DNA of 32,574 nt, from the NCBI GenBank assembly GCA_964657325.1, contig CAZZVE010000035.1, positions 1-32,574 on the forward strand. Direction: 5' to 3'. The translations under genes and the position numbers were made by a program. The notes beneath the pieces are model-generated. The model made no database searches and was not told the DNA's origin. It was given only the letters and a program-made list of their open reading frames with translations. This document shows positions 22,333 through 30,764 of the stretch, one piece after another; the stretch's first letter is position 1; the number at the start of each line of letters is the position of its first letter. Origin of the DNA: JBBQVS01 sp964657325. Its GTDB lineage: Bacteria > Chloroflexota > Ktedonobacteria > Ktedonobacterales > Ktedonobacteraceae.

Positions 22333-22974
22333 ATGAACGATAACACGAAAAACATGCTTGGCTTTACTCACCACTATATTCCTCCGGTGCAAACGGGACG
22401 GCATGGACCAACGCTATTGTTGTTGCACGGCACGGGTGGAGATGAGAACGATCTACTGGACCTGGGACGTATGCTAGACCCAAGCGTGGGCCTACTCAGT
22501 CTTCGTGGCAAGGTGCTCGAAAATGGTATGCCACGCTTCTTCCGTCGTCTTGCTGAGGGCGTCTTTGATGTACCAGACCTGATAGAGCGTACACATGAAC
22601 TCGCGGATTTTGTAGGAATCGCAAGTACAACATACAGTTTCGATGCCGAACACGTGATCGCGGTTGGCTTCTCCAATGGAGCAAATATCGCGGCAAGTAC
22701 GCTATTGCTACGTCCACAGACGCTCGCGGCAGCAGTACTGCTTCATCCAATGGTGCCATTTGTACCAGAGGAATTGCCGAAGCTTACAGACAAGCAAGTG
22801 TTTATAGGTGCGGGTCGCCGTGACCCAATTGTCCCAATGCCAAATACAGAGCAACTCGTGCAAATGCTGCAGAAAGCAGGCGCGACCGTTGAGGCTTATT
22901 GGCACAATGGTGGACATACGATTACACATGAAGAGGTTCGTGAGGCTAAACGATGGCTACAATCAGTGAAATAA
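22333..22974 (+). CDS. Alpha/beta-hydrolase, carboxylesterase/phospholipase type
   Basis: A 213-aa cytoplasmic esterase of the small alpha/beta-hydrolase group that includes YodD/MhqD-like carboxylesterases. The oxyanion segment is LLLHGTGGDEND (about 29-40). The catalytic triad is S114 in GFSNGA, D164 in GRRDPIVP and H195 in NGGHTIT. The length is normal for the family. Substrates are not predictable, though relatives act on short-chain esters or quinone-related compounds. The ATG at 22333 is chosen over 22324 because AAAGG then sits eight bases upstream. Its last codons and stop lie in a long palindromic terminator shared with the convergent lipoprotein gene. Confidence 0.88.
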   Translation: MNDNTKNMLGFTHHYIPPVQTGRHGPTLLLLHGTGGDENDLLDLGRMLDPSVGLLSLRGKVLENGMPRFFRRLAEGVFDVPDLIERTHELADFVGIASTTYSFDAEHVIAVGFSNGANIAASTLLLRPQTLAAAVLLHPMVPFVPEELPKLTDKQVFIGAGRRDPIVPMPNTEQLVQMLQKAGATVEAYWHNGGHTITHEEVREAKRWLQSVK

Positions 22975-23043
22975 TTATTGCTAGAGGTCGTACGAATGCC
23001 ATGTGTAGCATTCGTACGACCTCTAACAATAATTATTTCACTG
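22964..23043. terminator. Bidirectional terminator palindrome spanning both stop codons
   Basis: Arms of 36 bases (22964-22999 and 23008-23043) match with one mismatch around an eight-base loop (CATGTGTA). The outer arms read CAGTGAAATAATTATTG, so both convergent genes end in the same Val-Lys-stop codons inside the palindrome. T-rich outer segments follow the GC-richer inner stem in each direction. Confidence 0.85.
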
Positions 23044-23572
23044 TGATGGTGAAGGGAACTTCCGCAATATACATGGGACAAAGCTGGCCCTTTTTACACA
23101 ATGCTTGCTGATGAAACTCAAGGCTGGTCGTGCCAGCAGACTTGGCGGTGAAACGCCATACACACACACTATCGGTTTTCCATGCGTAGCCCGATGGTTG
23201 CTGCATTTCCAAGCCTCCCACGGAAGCAGTTGGGCCTGACCACTTTTGCCCAAACGGCAAGCGAATCTCTACCACATCACCAACATGAGCGGTAATCGGC
23301 GCGTTCGTCTGACCAGGCTTTACCACTACGTTTGCCACTGAGGGTGCGGTACTCACAACCATATCACTGGGACAACCTTGCGCAGTTCCATAGCCTTTGA
23401 CCGCCGTAGGAGATGGATTCGCGGGACTACTTCCTGTTCCACCAGTACTTGTTCCTGAACCCGCGTTTGTACCACAAGCTGCAACGATACCGGTGAGGGT
23501 AAGTAGCGCGAGGGCGAGAAAGAATGACGATAGAGATCGTTTTGTGTTTGTCAAAAAATGAAGAGTAGGCAT
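23033..23572 (-). CDS. Chagasin-like lipoprotein
   Basis: A 179-aa predicted lipoprotein with a hydrophobic signal segment and lipobox VAAC (C33), then a Gly/Ser/Thr/Pro-rich linker to about 58. The mature domain (about 85-179) contains VGDVVEIRLPF, a PSGYAW turn, VWRFTAKSAGTTSLEFHQQ and a final strand. This order resembles the chagasin (inhibitor I42) fold, whose GYxW and GxxF loops block cysteine peptidases. Four cysteines in the domain may form disulfides. Similarity was judged by motif order only, so inhibitor function is tentative. AAAGGAG lies eight bases before the ATG, and a good promoter is at 23599-23627. Confidence 0.75.
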   Translation of the reverse strand: MPTLHFLTNTKRSLSSFFLALALLTLTGIVAACGTNAGSGTSTGGTGSSPANPSPTAVKGYGTAQGCPSDMVVSTAPSVANVVVKPGQTNAPITAHVGDVVEIRLPFGQKWSGPTASVGGLEMQQPSGYAWKTDSVCVWRFTAKSAGTTSLEFHQQALCKKGQLCPMYIAEVPFTITVK

Positions 23573-23598
23573 TCTATATACTCCTTTGATACTGTTGC

Positions 23599-23627
23599 AA
23601 TATGTTGGATATCCTGTCCTTTGTCAA
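23599..23627 (-). promoter_or_regulatory. Promoter of the chagasin-like lipoprotein gene
   Basis: On the - strand a perfect TTGACA (23622-23627) is spaced by 17 bases from CATATT (23599-23604), which lies 26 bases before the start codon. This is the best sigma-70-type promoter match in the window. Confidence 0.65.
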
Positions 23628-23642
23628 GACGTTTCTTGTGAA

Positions 23643-23673
23643 GAAAAAGTTCCCTTTCCTCTGAGGAAAAGGA
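23643..23673 (-). terminator. Intrinsic terminator of the glf operon
   Basis: On the - strand CCTTTTCC, loop TCAGA, GGAAAGG, then GAACTTTTTC. The stem has one bulge. It lies 80 bases past the stop of the GH1/RmlD gene. Confidence 0.65.
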
Positions 23674-23752
23674 TGATCTTGTAGAGAAACGAACGTTATT
23701 GCAAATTTGCAGTACCCTCTTCATTTTTATGCGTACATGTTGCTAGCCTTTT

Positions 23753-25915
23753 CTATGCTATGCGCTCTTGCCGATACCTGGAAAGGGCATCATCCAGTGA
23801 TGGAAGAAGCTGGCCTCGCTCGCTTTGCAGTATGCAAGAGGGAGAATGAGAGCTTGATTGCTGTCTTCTTAGCATTCTCTCCTGGGTAAAAGTATGAATT
23901 GTCGCCAGACCTTCTTGACCCGTTACTTCGTAAACGAGATCAGTCCATGTACGTGATCCCGAATTGGTAAGATGCCAAAGTCCACTCTCTCCATCAATCA
24001 ACAAATCCAGGCAGGCATGTACGAGATCAGGCATATAGGTAAGTGAGATTGTGGTTGAAGCAGAGCGGTCCACAACCGTGTAGGGTTGCATATTGGAAAA
24101 AGGGCTCAACAAGGCACCAGTACGAATCACCAGAGCAGATGAACAGTGTTGCAGTACCTGCTCTTCCATTGCCGCCTGCATATACCCTTGTTGACAACAT
24201 GGAGCAACAGGCGTACTTTCCAGATATGGAGTTAACTGTGTTCCATCAAAGACAAGGTCCGATGAAAATGTCAGCAGTGCGATATCCTGTTGCGTACATA
24301 TATCAGCGAGTATAGCTTGTGAAGCGACGCTGGAATGAGACCAATACTGGATGTTCCTGGTGGCGTCGTAGTACTCACAGCCTGTTGTAGTAATCACAGC
24401 CCACGGGTGCAGGTGGAGAAGTATACTGCGTAAAGTCTCTACATTGAGTTTGTCCGTCTCTACTTGTGGAATATGGTGATAAGACAAGTGTCGTGCCTTG
24501 CATTGTCGTGCAAAAGCATTTCCTAGTCCTCTCGCCTCGCCAAGAATAACTATAGGGCGTCCTGATGGAGACAGTTCTTCCTTCGAGACAGATGACGATG
24601 TATATACAAGAGATGACTGATGCAAGAAACGGTCAGGATGCCGCCACCAGCCCGGTTGAGCAAGGACGGACTCGTCAAGTTGCTGATTCAACGCTAGCTT
24701 ACGCACAACTCTTGCGAGAGCAGTTGGACGTGGTTCAGTACCTCGCACATCAAACACACCCGGCTCGTAGAAATTAGTAGTGCGTGTAACCAAGTTATTC
24801 CAGTCATATGCACCTAAAAGGGACCAGGCAGTTACGGCCTGTACCTCTGCACCTTCTTGCCGCATTGTCTGCGCTGCATTCCAGGCTTCCACCAACCAAC
24901 GCACTTGTTCCTCACGTGTAGAACCGAGATGCGCCTCGGTAATAGCGATAGGGAGTCCGTAACGCTCCCATGCCTCATGCATACGATGATAGTGACCTAC
25001 GGGAAGAGATGTACCAGTATTCACACGTACAACTTCCACATCAGCGTACTCCTGGTGCCCGTTATGGCTGTGATGTTCGCTTGGATAATGGTCAATACCC
25101 TCGTCAAGAAAGCGTTCGCTGGTCAGGTAGTAGTCGATACCAAGAATATCAGGAGTACAGGGATGCTCAAGGAACCATACAAGTTCTGCTTCCTCACAAC
25201 CCGCCGAAAGCAGAAAATGCCACATGAGTTTTGTACTGTCCAAACGCCCACAGAGCAGATCGAAGGTCAACCAACGACGTTCATTTTCCATCTCAGCTTG
25301 TGTATCAAGTAGAGGAGTACTAAAAACCTTCCCCAGGTCTTCAGTTTGAATAAGTTTCGCCCGTGGATTGACTCGACGGATAGCTTGCATTGAAAGCACG
25401 ATGGCACGGCACTGTGTCAGCAGAGCACGAGCAAATGTGAGATTGTCACGACCATGCGGATACCAGAGTCCGTAGAGTCCACTAAAGCGTGCTGTCGTGA
25501 GTGGTTCATTAACGGGTGTATAATGCTCAACCCATGGATAACGCTCTGCGACAGCCTCAGCAAACAATGCGAGTCCTTCAGCGAAGGATGGCTCAATGAG
25601 GCTGGTCGAACGTGGACCACTGCCATGATGCGTGAGTCCAACAATGGGAGTAATTCCTAGGGTGCGCAACGCGTTCAGGCGTTCATCTGCCCACGACCAG
25701 TTGGCTTGTGCTAGACCATGAGGTGCGATGCGCTCCCATTGAATAGGGTAGCGAATGGCACGAATACCGAGTTCCGCAAAGCGGTGCAGATCATCGAGAC
25801 GGCTTTCATGTCCATTACGCTTCAGTTGGTCAAAGTAGGTATTACCCACGCGGTTGATCGTACACTCCACGCCGCCCCACATCTCAAGTGGCGGAAGAGG
25901 ATGGGAAAAGTTCAT
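23753..25915 (-). CDS. GH1-family glycosidase fused to an RmlD-like (SDR) domain
   Basis: A 720-aa two-domain protein. Residues about 10-420 form a glycoside hydrolase family 1-like barrel starting MWGGVECTINRVGNTYFDQL. Acid/base E137 lies in TPVNEPL and nucleophile E327 in AITEAHLG, both intact. After a linker, residues about 453-716 resemble dTDP-4-dehydrorhamnose reductase (RmlD): a dinucleotide loop ILGEARGLGNAFA (457-469), SSDLVFDG (551-558) and Y578. The lysine expected four residues after that tyrosine is alanine (A582), so reductase activity is doubtful. The start overlaps the end of the mutase gene by 32 bases, pointing to an operon of glycosyltransferase, Glf and this protein. It may remodel a galactofuranose- or deoxysugar-containing glycan; this is inferred from context. 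Confidence 0.88.
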   Translation of the reverse strand: MNFSHPLPPLEMWGGVECTINRVGNTYFDQLKRNGHESRLDDLHRFAELGIRAIRYPIQWERIAPHGLAQANWSWADERLNALRTLGITPIVGLTHHGSGPRSTSLIEPSFAEGLALFAEAVAERYPWVEHYTPVNEPLTTARFSGLYGLWYPHGRDNLTFARALLTQCRAIVLSMQAIRRVNPRAKLIQTEDLGKVFSTPLLDTQAEMENERRWLTFDLLCGRLDSTKLMWHFLLSAGCEEAELVWFLEHPCTPDILGIDYYLTSERFLDEGIDHYPSEHHSHNGHQEYADVEVVRVNTGTSLPVGHYHRMHEAWERYGLPIAITEAHLGSTREEQVRWLVEAWNAAQTMRQEGAEVQAVTAWSLLGAYDWNNLVTRTTNFYEPGVFDVRGTEPRPTALARVVRKLALNQQLDESVLAQPGWWRHPDRFLHQSSLVYTSSSVSKEELSPSGRPIVILGEARGLGNAFARQCKARHLSYHHIPQVETDKLNVETLRSILLHLHPWAVITTTGCEYYDATRNIQYWSHSSVASQAILADICTQQDIALLTFSSDLVFDGTQLTPYLESTPVAPCCQQGYMQAAMEEQVLQHCSSALVIRTGALLSPFSNMQPYTVVDRSASTTISLTYMPDLVHACLDLLIDGESGLWHLTNSGSRTWTDLVYEVTGQEGLATIHTFTQERMLRRQQSSSHSPSCILQSERGQLLPSLDDALSRYRQERIA

Positions 25916-27023
25916 TGTCTCTCGTTTCTAGGTCTTGTGAGGAGAGCTTGCGGAACAAGCTGAGTGCTTGTGCCACAACTTGATCCATGTTGTAGTACTT
26001 ATAGGTTGCTAACCGGCCAACAAAATGCACACCTTCTGTCGCCTCAGCAAGGACTTTGTATTGCTTGTACAAATCCTTATTCTCCTCGCGTGGAATAGGG
26101 TAATAAGGGTCCCCCTCACAACGGGGATACTCATAGACAAGGCTTGTTCTGGGATGAACTTGCCCAGTCAAGTATTTGAACTCGGTCACACGTGTGTAGG
26201 CGTAGTCGTTGGGGTAATTCACGACCGCAACAGATTGGTGGACAGGTGTGTCCAGCGTCTTGAACTCAAAGTCCAAGGAACGATAAGGCAACTTTCCATA
26301 GCTGAAGTGAAAGAACTCATCAATTGGTCCGGTATAAATGAGTTCTTTGTAGGGAATGAAGCTTTCAATCTCGCGGTAGTCCGTGTTGAGCATAACCTTG
26401 ATATTGGGATGATCGAGCATACGCTCGAACATACGCGTATAGCCGTGTAGTGGCATCATTTGATAGGTGTCCGTAAAGTAACGCGTATCACGGTTCGTCC
26501 TTGTGGGTACACGGGCTGTCACCGAGGCGTCAAGTTCCGAGGGATCGAGTCCCCACTGTTTACGCGTGTAGCCACGAAAGAATTTCTCGTAGAGGCTGCG
26601 TCCCACCTTGCTCACCACTACATCTTCCGAAGTGCGAATAACATCACGCGGTTCAGCAACCGAGGCGAAGAAATCTTCAAGCTGAAACGAGGTCAAGGTG
26701 AGGCCATAGAGCGTATTGATGGTGTCCAGATTGATGGGCATGGGCACCAGTTGCCCATCCACGCTGGCAAGTACCTGGTGTTGATATGGTCGCCACTGAG
26801 TGAATTGTGACAGGTAATCAACGACCGCCGCAGCATTCGTATGGAAGATATGTGGACCATACTGATGAATCAACAAACCGTCGTCATCATATTTGTCATA
26901 GGCATTGCCCCCGATATGCTGGCGTTTATCAATCACAAGCACCTTTTTATCAAGTTGGCTTGCCAACCGCTCCGCAAGGACACTACCCGCAAACCCCGCT
27001 CCTACAATCAAGTAATCAAACAT
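25884..27023 (-). CDS. glf: UDP-galactopyranose mutase
   Basis: A 379-aa flavoenzyme converting UDP-galactopyranose to UDP-galactofuranose, the donor for galactofuranose in surface glycans. The FAD-binding loop LIVGAGFAGSV (5-15), the conserved HQYGPHIFHT segment (about 53-62), RGYTRKQWG, and the C-terminal GRLATYKYYNMDQ are all present, and the length is typical. It starts with ATG overlapping the TGA stop of the glycosyltransferase gene by eight bases, and its own end overlaps the GH1/RmlD gene. The three are evidently one transcription and translation unit. No odd residues were noted. Confidence 0.95.
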   Translation of the reverse strand: MFDYLIVGAGFAGSVLAERLASQLDKKVLVIDKRQHIGGNAYDKYDDDGLLIHQYGPHIFHTNAAAVVDYLSQFTQWRPYQHQVLASVDGQLVPMPINLDTINTLYGLTLTSFQLEDFFASVAEPRDVIRTSEDVVVSKVGRSLYEKFFRGYTRKQWGLDPSELDASVTARVPTRTNRDTRYFTDTYQMMPLHGYTRMFERMLDHPNIKVMLNTDYREIESFIPYKELIYTGPIDEFFHFSYGKLPYRSLDFEFKTLDTPVHQSVAVVNYPNDYAYTRVTEFKYLTGQVHPRTSLVYEYPRCEGDPYYPIPREENKDLYKQYKVLAEATEGVHFVGRLATYKYYNMDQVVAQALSLFRKLSSQDLETRDNELFPSSSAT

Positions 27024-28257
27024 GAACAGCCTCTTTCTCCTCTATTTGACGGTCGGTAACGACTGTTTCAATCAACTGCTTCATTTTGCTCCAAGTGGTA
27101 TCCCATGACGTGTGCGCGAGGAAGGCATCAAACTTGGAGAGTCGTGCTTCCGTCTTCTCATTCAGTGCCTCTTGTATAGCAGCTACAAACGCAGCCGGAG
27201 TATCGGCAATACGTACCAGTCCCTGTTCTCCATAAGGCGAGACAACATCATGAATGGAGGTGGAGACGATAGGTTTACCACCCGCCATGTATTCAAGCGT
27301 CTTGGTGGGACTAATAAAGCGCGTCGAGTCATTGTGAGCAAAAGGAAGAAGCGTCACATCCCAGCCTGCAAGATAGGCGGGCAACTCATCATAGGATTTG
27401 GGTCCAAGATGATGAATGTTGAGTCGCTGTGGCAAATCACTCGCTTCTATCTTAGCGAATGGACCCAGAAGAATGAGGTGCCAATCAGGTTGAGCATCAG
27501 CAATTTTGGCAACCAGATTCAAATCAAAGCGCTCGTCAAGCACACCGTAAAACCCCAGACGCGGATGTGGAATACTCATCTGATCGGAGGGACTCTGCTG
27601 AGGAAACCGCGCTTGATGAAAATGTGCTGCATCAACACTACTTGGAAAAGCAAATACATGTGAGTGCAAAGAACGTTTGGCTTCATAAAGACTTTGACCA
27701 CCTGTGAATACGAGGTCAGCCCGTTCAAGTAACGTGCTCTCACGTTCTCGAAGTGCGGGTGGAGCGTTCTTGAAAGCCGACAATTCATCCATGCAGTCAT
27801 AGATAGTCGCTACGGGCTGCAAATGCGCGGAAAAAGAGAGGGCCATTGGGGTATAATACCAGAGTACATACGTTTCAATCGCAAAAGTGTTTAAAAGCTC
27901 GTCTAAAAACTTCTTTTGCAGCATATTAACCTCCTCTCGACATGTCTCATCGACAAACTGAGGTTGCATTCGCTCAACAACCTGTTTGGTCAGAGACAAG
28001 TGTACGGGAAGAAGGGGCGTGACAACGTAGAGACGATCACCGCGTTGACTCACTTCAAGTCGGGCTGGACCATCAACAAAAACTGGCTCCTCAACGAAGA
28101 ACACCCGCCGTTGCTTGGCACAGCGACTCAAAAGGTGTTGTGGACGTTGGTAGACAAAATCCCAGCGCAGATGGGAAAGACACACTACATCAAATGAAGG
28201 AGAGGAATTTTCTTCACCTCCCATTTCCAACATATCACCTGAAACAGGATAGATCAA
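27016..28257 (-). CDS. Glycosyltransferase (GT-B fold, GT4-like)
   Basis: A 413-aa predicted cytoplasmic glycosyltransferase. The N-terminal domain has LSHLRWDFVYQRPQHLLSR, a signature of a bacterial GT-B subgroup, then IYDCMDELSAF. The C-terminal domain has GFYGVLDERFDLNLV and SPTKTLEYMAGGKPIVST, the nucleotide-sugar binding region of GT4-like enzymes. No transmembrane helix is seen. The TTG at 28257 has AGGAAG six bases upstream; ATG codons 8 and 11 residues later are alternatives. It is the first gene of the glf operon. Whether it uses UDP-galactofuranose made by the next gene is a reasonable inference, not shown. Confidence 0.87.
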   Translation of the reverse strand: MIYPVSGDMLEMGGEENSSPSFDVVCLSHLRWDFVYQRPQHLLSRCAKQRRVFFVEEPVFVDGPARLEVSQRGDRLYVVTPLLPVHLSLTKQVVERMQPQFVDETCREEVNMLQKKFLDELLNTFAIETYVLWYYTPMALSFSAHLQPVATIYDCMDELSAFKNAPPALRERESTLLERADLVFTGGQSLYEAKRSLHSHVFAFPSSVDAAHFHQARFPQQSPSDQMSIPHPRLGFYGVLDERFDLNLVAKIADAQPDWHLILLGPFAKIEASDLPQRLNIHHLGPKSYDELPAYLAGWDVTLLPFAHNDSTRFISPTKTLEYMAGGKPIVSTSIHDVVSPYGEQGLVRIADTPAAFVAAIQEALNEKTEARLSKFDAFLAHTSWDTTWSKMKQLIETVVTDRQIEEKEAVHV

Positions 28258-28734
28258 AACATACTTCCTTTCTTAAAAGATGGCAAAAAAACAAGTTTTT
28301 GCTGCATTCTTCAGCTACTGGAATGTCCTCTTTCACTAAAGTTACAAAAGGCTACTCGGTGTAGTTTGTCAGCGAATGCTCATAGAGATGAATTTCGATA
28401 TATACAAGCTGGGGATGGTTACTATGCCTAAGCTGGCTTTATGCCTAGTAGGAGTGGGATGTAGAAACCTGGTTTTTATATATGCTAACCCGAATCGTTT
28501 CAGCTTCATATACCCTATCGTTCTGCTTGTACATGTTCGTCATCATTTGTCATCGAACATTTCCCTTTTTTTATTGCATCACGATATGCATTGATTACAG
28601 CTTTGTTTGCACACAACTTAGTGTAGACGAAGTATTATTAAAGAGGAATATTCTGTGTATTTCAATTTCTTAGGAAAATTTGGATACACAAAACAACACG
28701 AATGGCGTGTAAGAAAAGTTACAGTGGGATGTGT
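28258..28734. other. 477-bp AT-rich intergenic region without a gene
   Basis: It lies between the glycosyltransferase start and the terminator at 28735-28800. Short open frames on the + strand show no protein-like composition or ribosome-binding sites. It must hold the glf operon promoter on the - strand, but no good hexamer pair was found. No RNA gene was recognised. Confidence 0.55.
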
Positions 28735-28800
28735 AGCTAGAGTGAGAAAAAGCAGTGTGGAGTCATAACGGCTCCACACTGCTTTTTTCTCACTCTAGCT
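28735..28800. terminator. Long intrinsic terminator behind the phenylacetate operon
   Basis: Arms of 28 bases (28735-28762) and 29 bases (28772-28800) match apart from one extra T, around the nine-base loop TCATAACGG. The stem contains GAGTGAGAAAAAGCAGTGTG, giving A and T runs on both strands, so it can stop transcription in either direction. It touches the stop codon of the hydratase gene (28800-28802). Confidence 0.85.
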
Positions 28801-29600
28801 TATTTCCCTGCAAACGTCCCTTTACGTTTTTCGATGGAGGCAGAGATACCTTCTTTCGCGTCTTCGCTCTGGAAGCAGAGTTGCTGCAACTCACGTTCGA
28901 GGGCAAGCGATTCGGAGAAGGCCATCTCCGAGCCAGATTGCACGGAACGTTTAATGCGTCCAACCGTCTTAGAGGCACGGTTCGGTGGGCAAAATGTTTT
29001 CGCGTAAGCCATGACCTGCTCCCAATAGTTCTCAGACTCGTAGATGTAGTTAATCAAGTCAAGTTCCAACGCATCCTCGAAGCTGAACAAGCGGCCCTCG
29101 GTCATCAACTCTATTGCCTTGTTCTTTGGTAATGCTCGCGCCATACGCTGTGTACCCCCTGTACCAGCCATGACACCTAGATTGACCTCTGGTAGACCAA
29201 CCTTGCCTGCGCCACGTCGCGCGATACGAATATCGCAAGCAAGCGCAATCTCTAAACCACCGCCAACAGTATGCCCATTGAGCGCGGCAATTACCAGTTT
29301 GGGTGTTTGCTCAAGTCGTGTCAGCGTCTCGTTCGCATGGAGACAGAAATAATACTTGAAGGTTGGCGAGACCTTGTTCAGCATACTAATTTCTGCGCCT
29401 GCACAAAAAAACTTTTCACCCGCACCACGTATTACCAATACGTGGACGCTCTCGTCGAAACGAGCCTCCAGGATGGCATGGTCCAGTTGCTGCATCATCT
29501 CATAGCTATACGTATTAGCAGGTGCATTCGTGAGTTCGATAACCGCGATACCCTCGGTTACGGTGTAGTTTACTAACGTTCGCTCTGTAGTTGTCGTCAT
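28800..29600 (-). CDS. Enoyl-CoA hydratase/isomerase (crotonase family)
   Basis: A 266-aa crotonase-fold enzyme. The oxyanion-hole segments are FFCAGAEI (64-71) and GHTVGGG (109-115). Both catalytic glutamates of classical enoyl-CoA hydratase are present: E117 in GGGLEIALACD and E138 in GLPEVNLG. The length is typical. As the last gene of the phenylacetate cluster it could hydrate or isomerise the ring-opened CoA intermediates, as PaaF or PaaG do, but the two cannot be told apart here. Its ATG overlaps the stop of the zinc-ribbon gene by four bases, so they are coupled. A long terminator follows. Confidence 0.9.
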   Translation of the reverse strand: MTTTTERTLVNYTVTEGIAVIELTNAPANTYSYEMMQQLDHAILEARFDESVHVLVIRGAGEKFFCAGAEISMLNKVSPTFKYYFCLHANETLTRLEQTPKLVIAALNGHTVGGGLEIALACDIRIARRGAGKVGLPEVNLGVMAGTGGTQRMARALPKNKAIELMTEGRLFSFEDALELDLINYIYESENYWEQVMAYAKTFCPPNRASKTVGRIKRSVQSGSEMAFSESLALERELQQLCFQSEDAKEGISASIEKRKGTFAGK

Positions 29601-29812
29601 GCTTCGCTTTCCTTTCGTGCTGCGTAGTCGTTCAGGACCTCATCATCCTTAATACGTTCAAACGGTGTATGACAAGCATTACAATAATACTGTACTGTCA
29701 ACAGTTGCTGACCGAACAGCGAAAACAATTCTGTCTGATGCGAACCACAATAGGGGCAGAGAACTCGTACCCCCTGTGCCTCAGGTTCGCTCGTATTATA
29801 TTGCATATCCAT
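29597..29812 (-). CDS. Zinc-ribbon half of PaaD as a separate 71-aa protein
   Basis: A 71-aa protein with C19 and C22 (RVLCPYCGSHQTELFSLFG) and C44 and C47 (QYYCNACHTPFERIK). This is the pattern of the C-terminal zinc ribbon of PaaD/PaaJ, the maturation or accessory subunit of phenylacetyl-CoA epoxidase, normally fused behind a DUF59 domain. The matching DUF59 half is a separate gene at 31046-31399. An ATG two codons further in (29806) is an alternative start, and no strong ribosome-binding site precedes either. A MITE-like element lies just upstream, so a separate promoter or read-through is needed. The assignment rests on motif and neighbourhood. Confidence 0.78.
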   Translation of the reverse strand: MDMQYNTSEPEAQGVRVLCPYCGSHQTELFSLFGQQLLTVQYYCNACHTPFERIKDDEVLNDYAARKESEA

Positions 29813-29835
29813 TATTTTTTCTCAGCACCAATCTA

Positions 29836-29963
29836 ATGTAGGGGTCTAATTCTATTACACCCTGTTGGCGATTGACCACGTTAGAAAATATGTTGAAACG
29901 CTAATCCATGACCGTATACATTATGCGTTGCCAACAGGGTGTAATAGAATTAGACCCCTACAT
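29836..29963. mobile_element. MITE-like element, copy B (intact)
   Basis: Perfect 34-base terminal inverted repeats (29836-29869 and 29930-29963) start ATGTAGGGGTCTAATTC. The 60-base interior includes TTAGAAAATATGTTGAAACG, which recurs reversed in copy A at 22138-22250. It is inserted inside the phenylacetate operon, between paaC and the zinc-ribbon gene. No reading frame of its own. Confidence 0.82.
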
Positions 29964-29985
29964 TTTGTCTTGGTCGTCAACATTT

Positions 29986-30753
29986 TCATTTCGTATTAAA
30001 TCGTCTCCCCACGTTATCCCATCGTCCCCAGGGCAACGCTTCATTTGCCTCCCATTGTTGTGTTGTTTCATTTAATGTTGCGGGAACAGCGAAGCCCATT
30101 TGCTTAAGCGTAGGCATAATCTTGTGTAGATAACGACTTCGCAGTTCATCAGGCGTAGCGTCGATAACACCTTCTTGATACAAGTGTTGCATCACCAAGT
30201 CATCGTTGGGACCAAACCAGCACAGAGTCTCGTTCCATAGCTGGTCCAGTGAGGCGGCAAGCGTTCTTTTTACGGCTCCACCAGCTTTTGCCAGCCGTCG
30301 TACCCAACCCTCACCGTGCATCAGATGAATGCGTTCCTCTTGCAGAATTTTTCGTGCACGTTGACGCAATGGTTCGTAAGTCGAATTTTGTGCAGCTTCA
30401 AAGAAGGTGCTTAGCGCGGTATCAAACAGAAAATTTGTGGCGACAAAATCGGACCAGCCCGCGAAATCCTTATCCAGAAAGGCAAGAGAGTAATGCAACG
30501 TGCGTGTCTCCGGTTCCACTTGCGTCGGGTCGGCCTCCGCCTGTACAAAATCGTCTAGCAGAGGATAGAGCGTACGCGCATGGCCTAACTCATCCTGCGT
30601 CATGGCGGCGGCGGCAACGGCAGCCTCCAATGCAGGCGCGCCATTGCACCAGTACGCATACCGTCGTCCAACTGCTTGCTTATTGTCTGCTAGCGAGGAC
30701 AGAATAGCGAAGAGTGCTGGATTGTCTGCGCGCGTGCTTGTTGAATTGTTCAT
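29986..30753 (-). CDS. paaC: Phenylacetyl-CoA epoxidase structural subunit PaaC
   Basis: A 255-aa PaaC, the non-catalytic ferritin-like partner of PaaA in the ring 1,2-epoxidase of aerobic phenylacetate degradation. Recognisable features are the helical N-terminus LSSLADNKQAVGRRYAYWC, AMTQDELGHAR (50-60), the YSLAFLDKDFAGWSDFVATNFL block and EERIHLMHGEGWVRRL. The length matches the family. It is preceded by paaB with an 11-base gap and followed by the MITE at 29836-29963. It acts in the cytoplasm as part of the PaaAC core. Confidence 0.93.
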   Translation of the reverse strand: MNNSTSTRADNPALFAILSSLADNKQAVGRRYAYWCNGAPALEAAVAAAAMTQDELGHARTLYPLLDDFVQAEADPTQVEPETRTLHYSLAFLDKDFAGWSDFVATNFLFDTALSTFFEAAQNSTYEPLRQRARKILQEERIHLMHGEGWVRRLAKAGGAVKRTLAASLDQLWNETLCWFGPNDDLVMQHLYQEGVIDATPDELRSRYLHKIMPTLKQMGFAVPATLNETTQQWEANEALPWGRWDNVGRRFNTK

Positions 30754-30764
30754 GCACTCTATCC

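Noticed and set aside
24857..25312. 151-codon open frame opposite the GH1 gene
   Set aside because: It is antisense to a well-supported coding region and lacks a ribosome-binding site or protein-like motif.
28258..28734. Small + strand open frames in the AT-rich gap
   Set aside because: Low-complexity, hydrophobic-by-composition frames without start signals; not called as genes.
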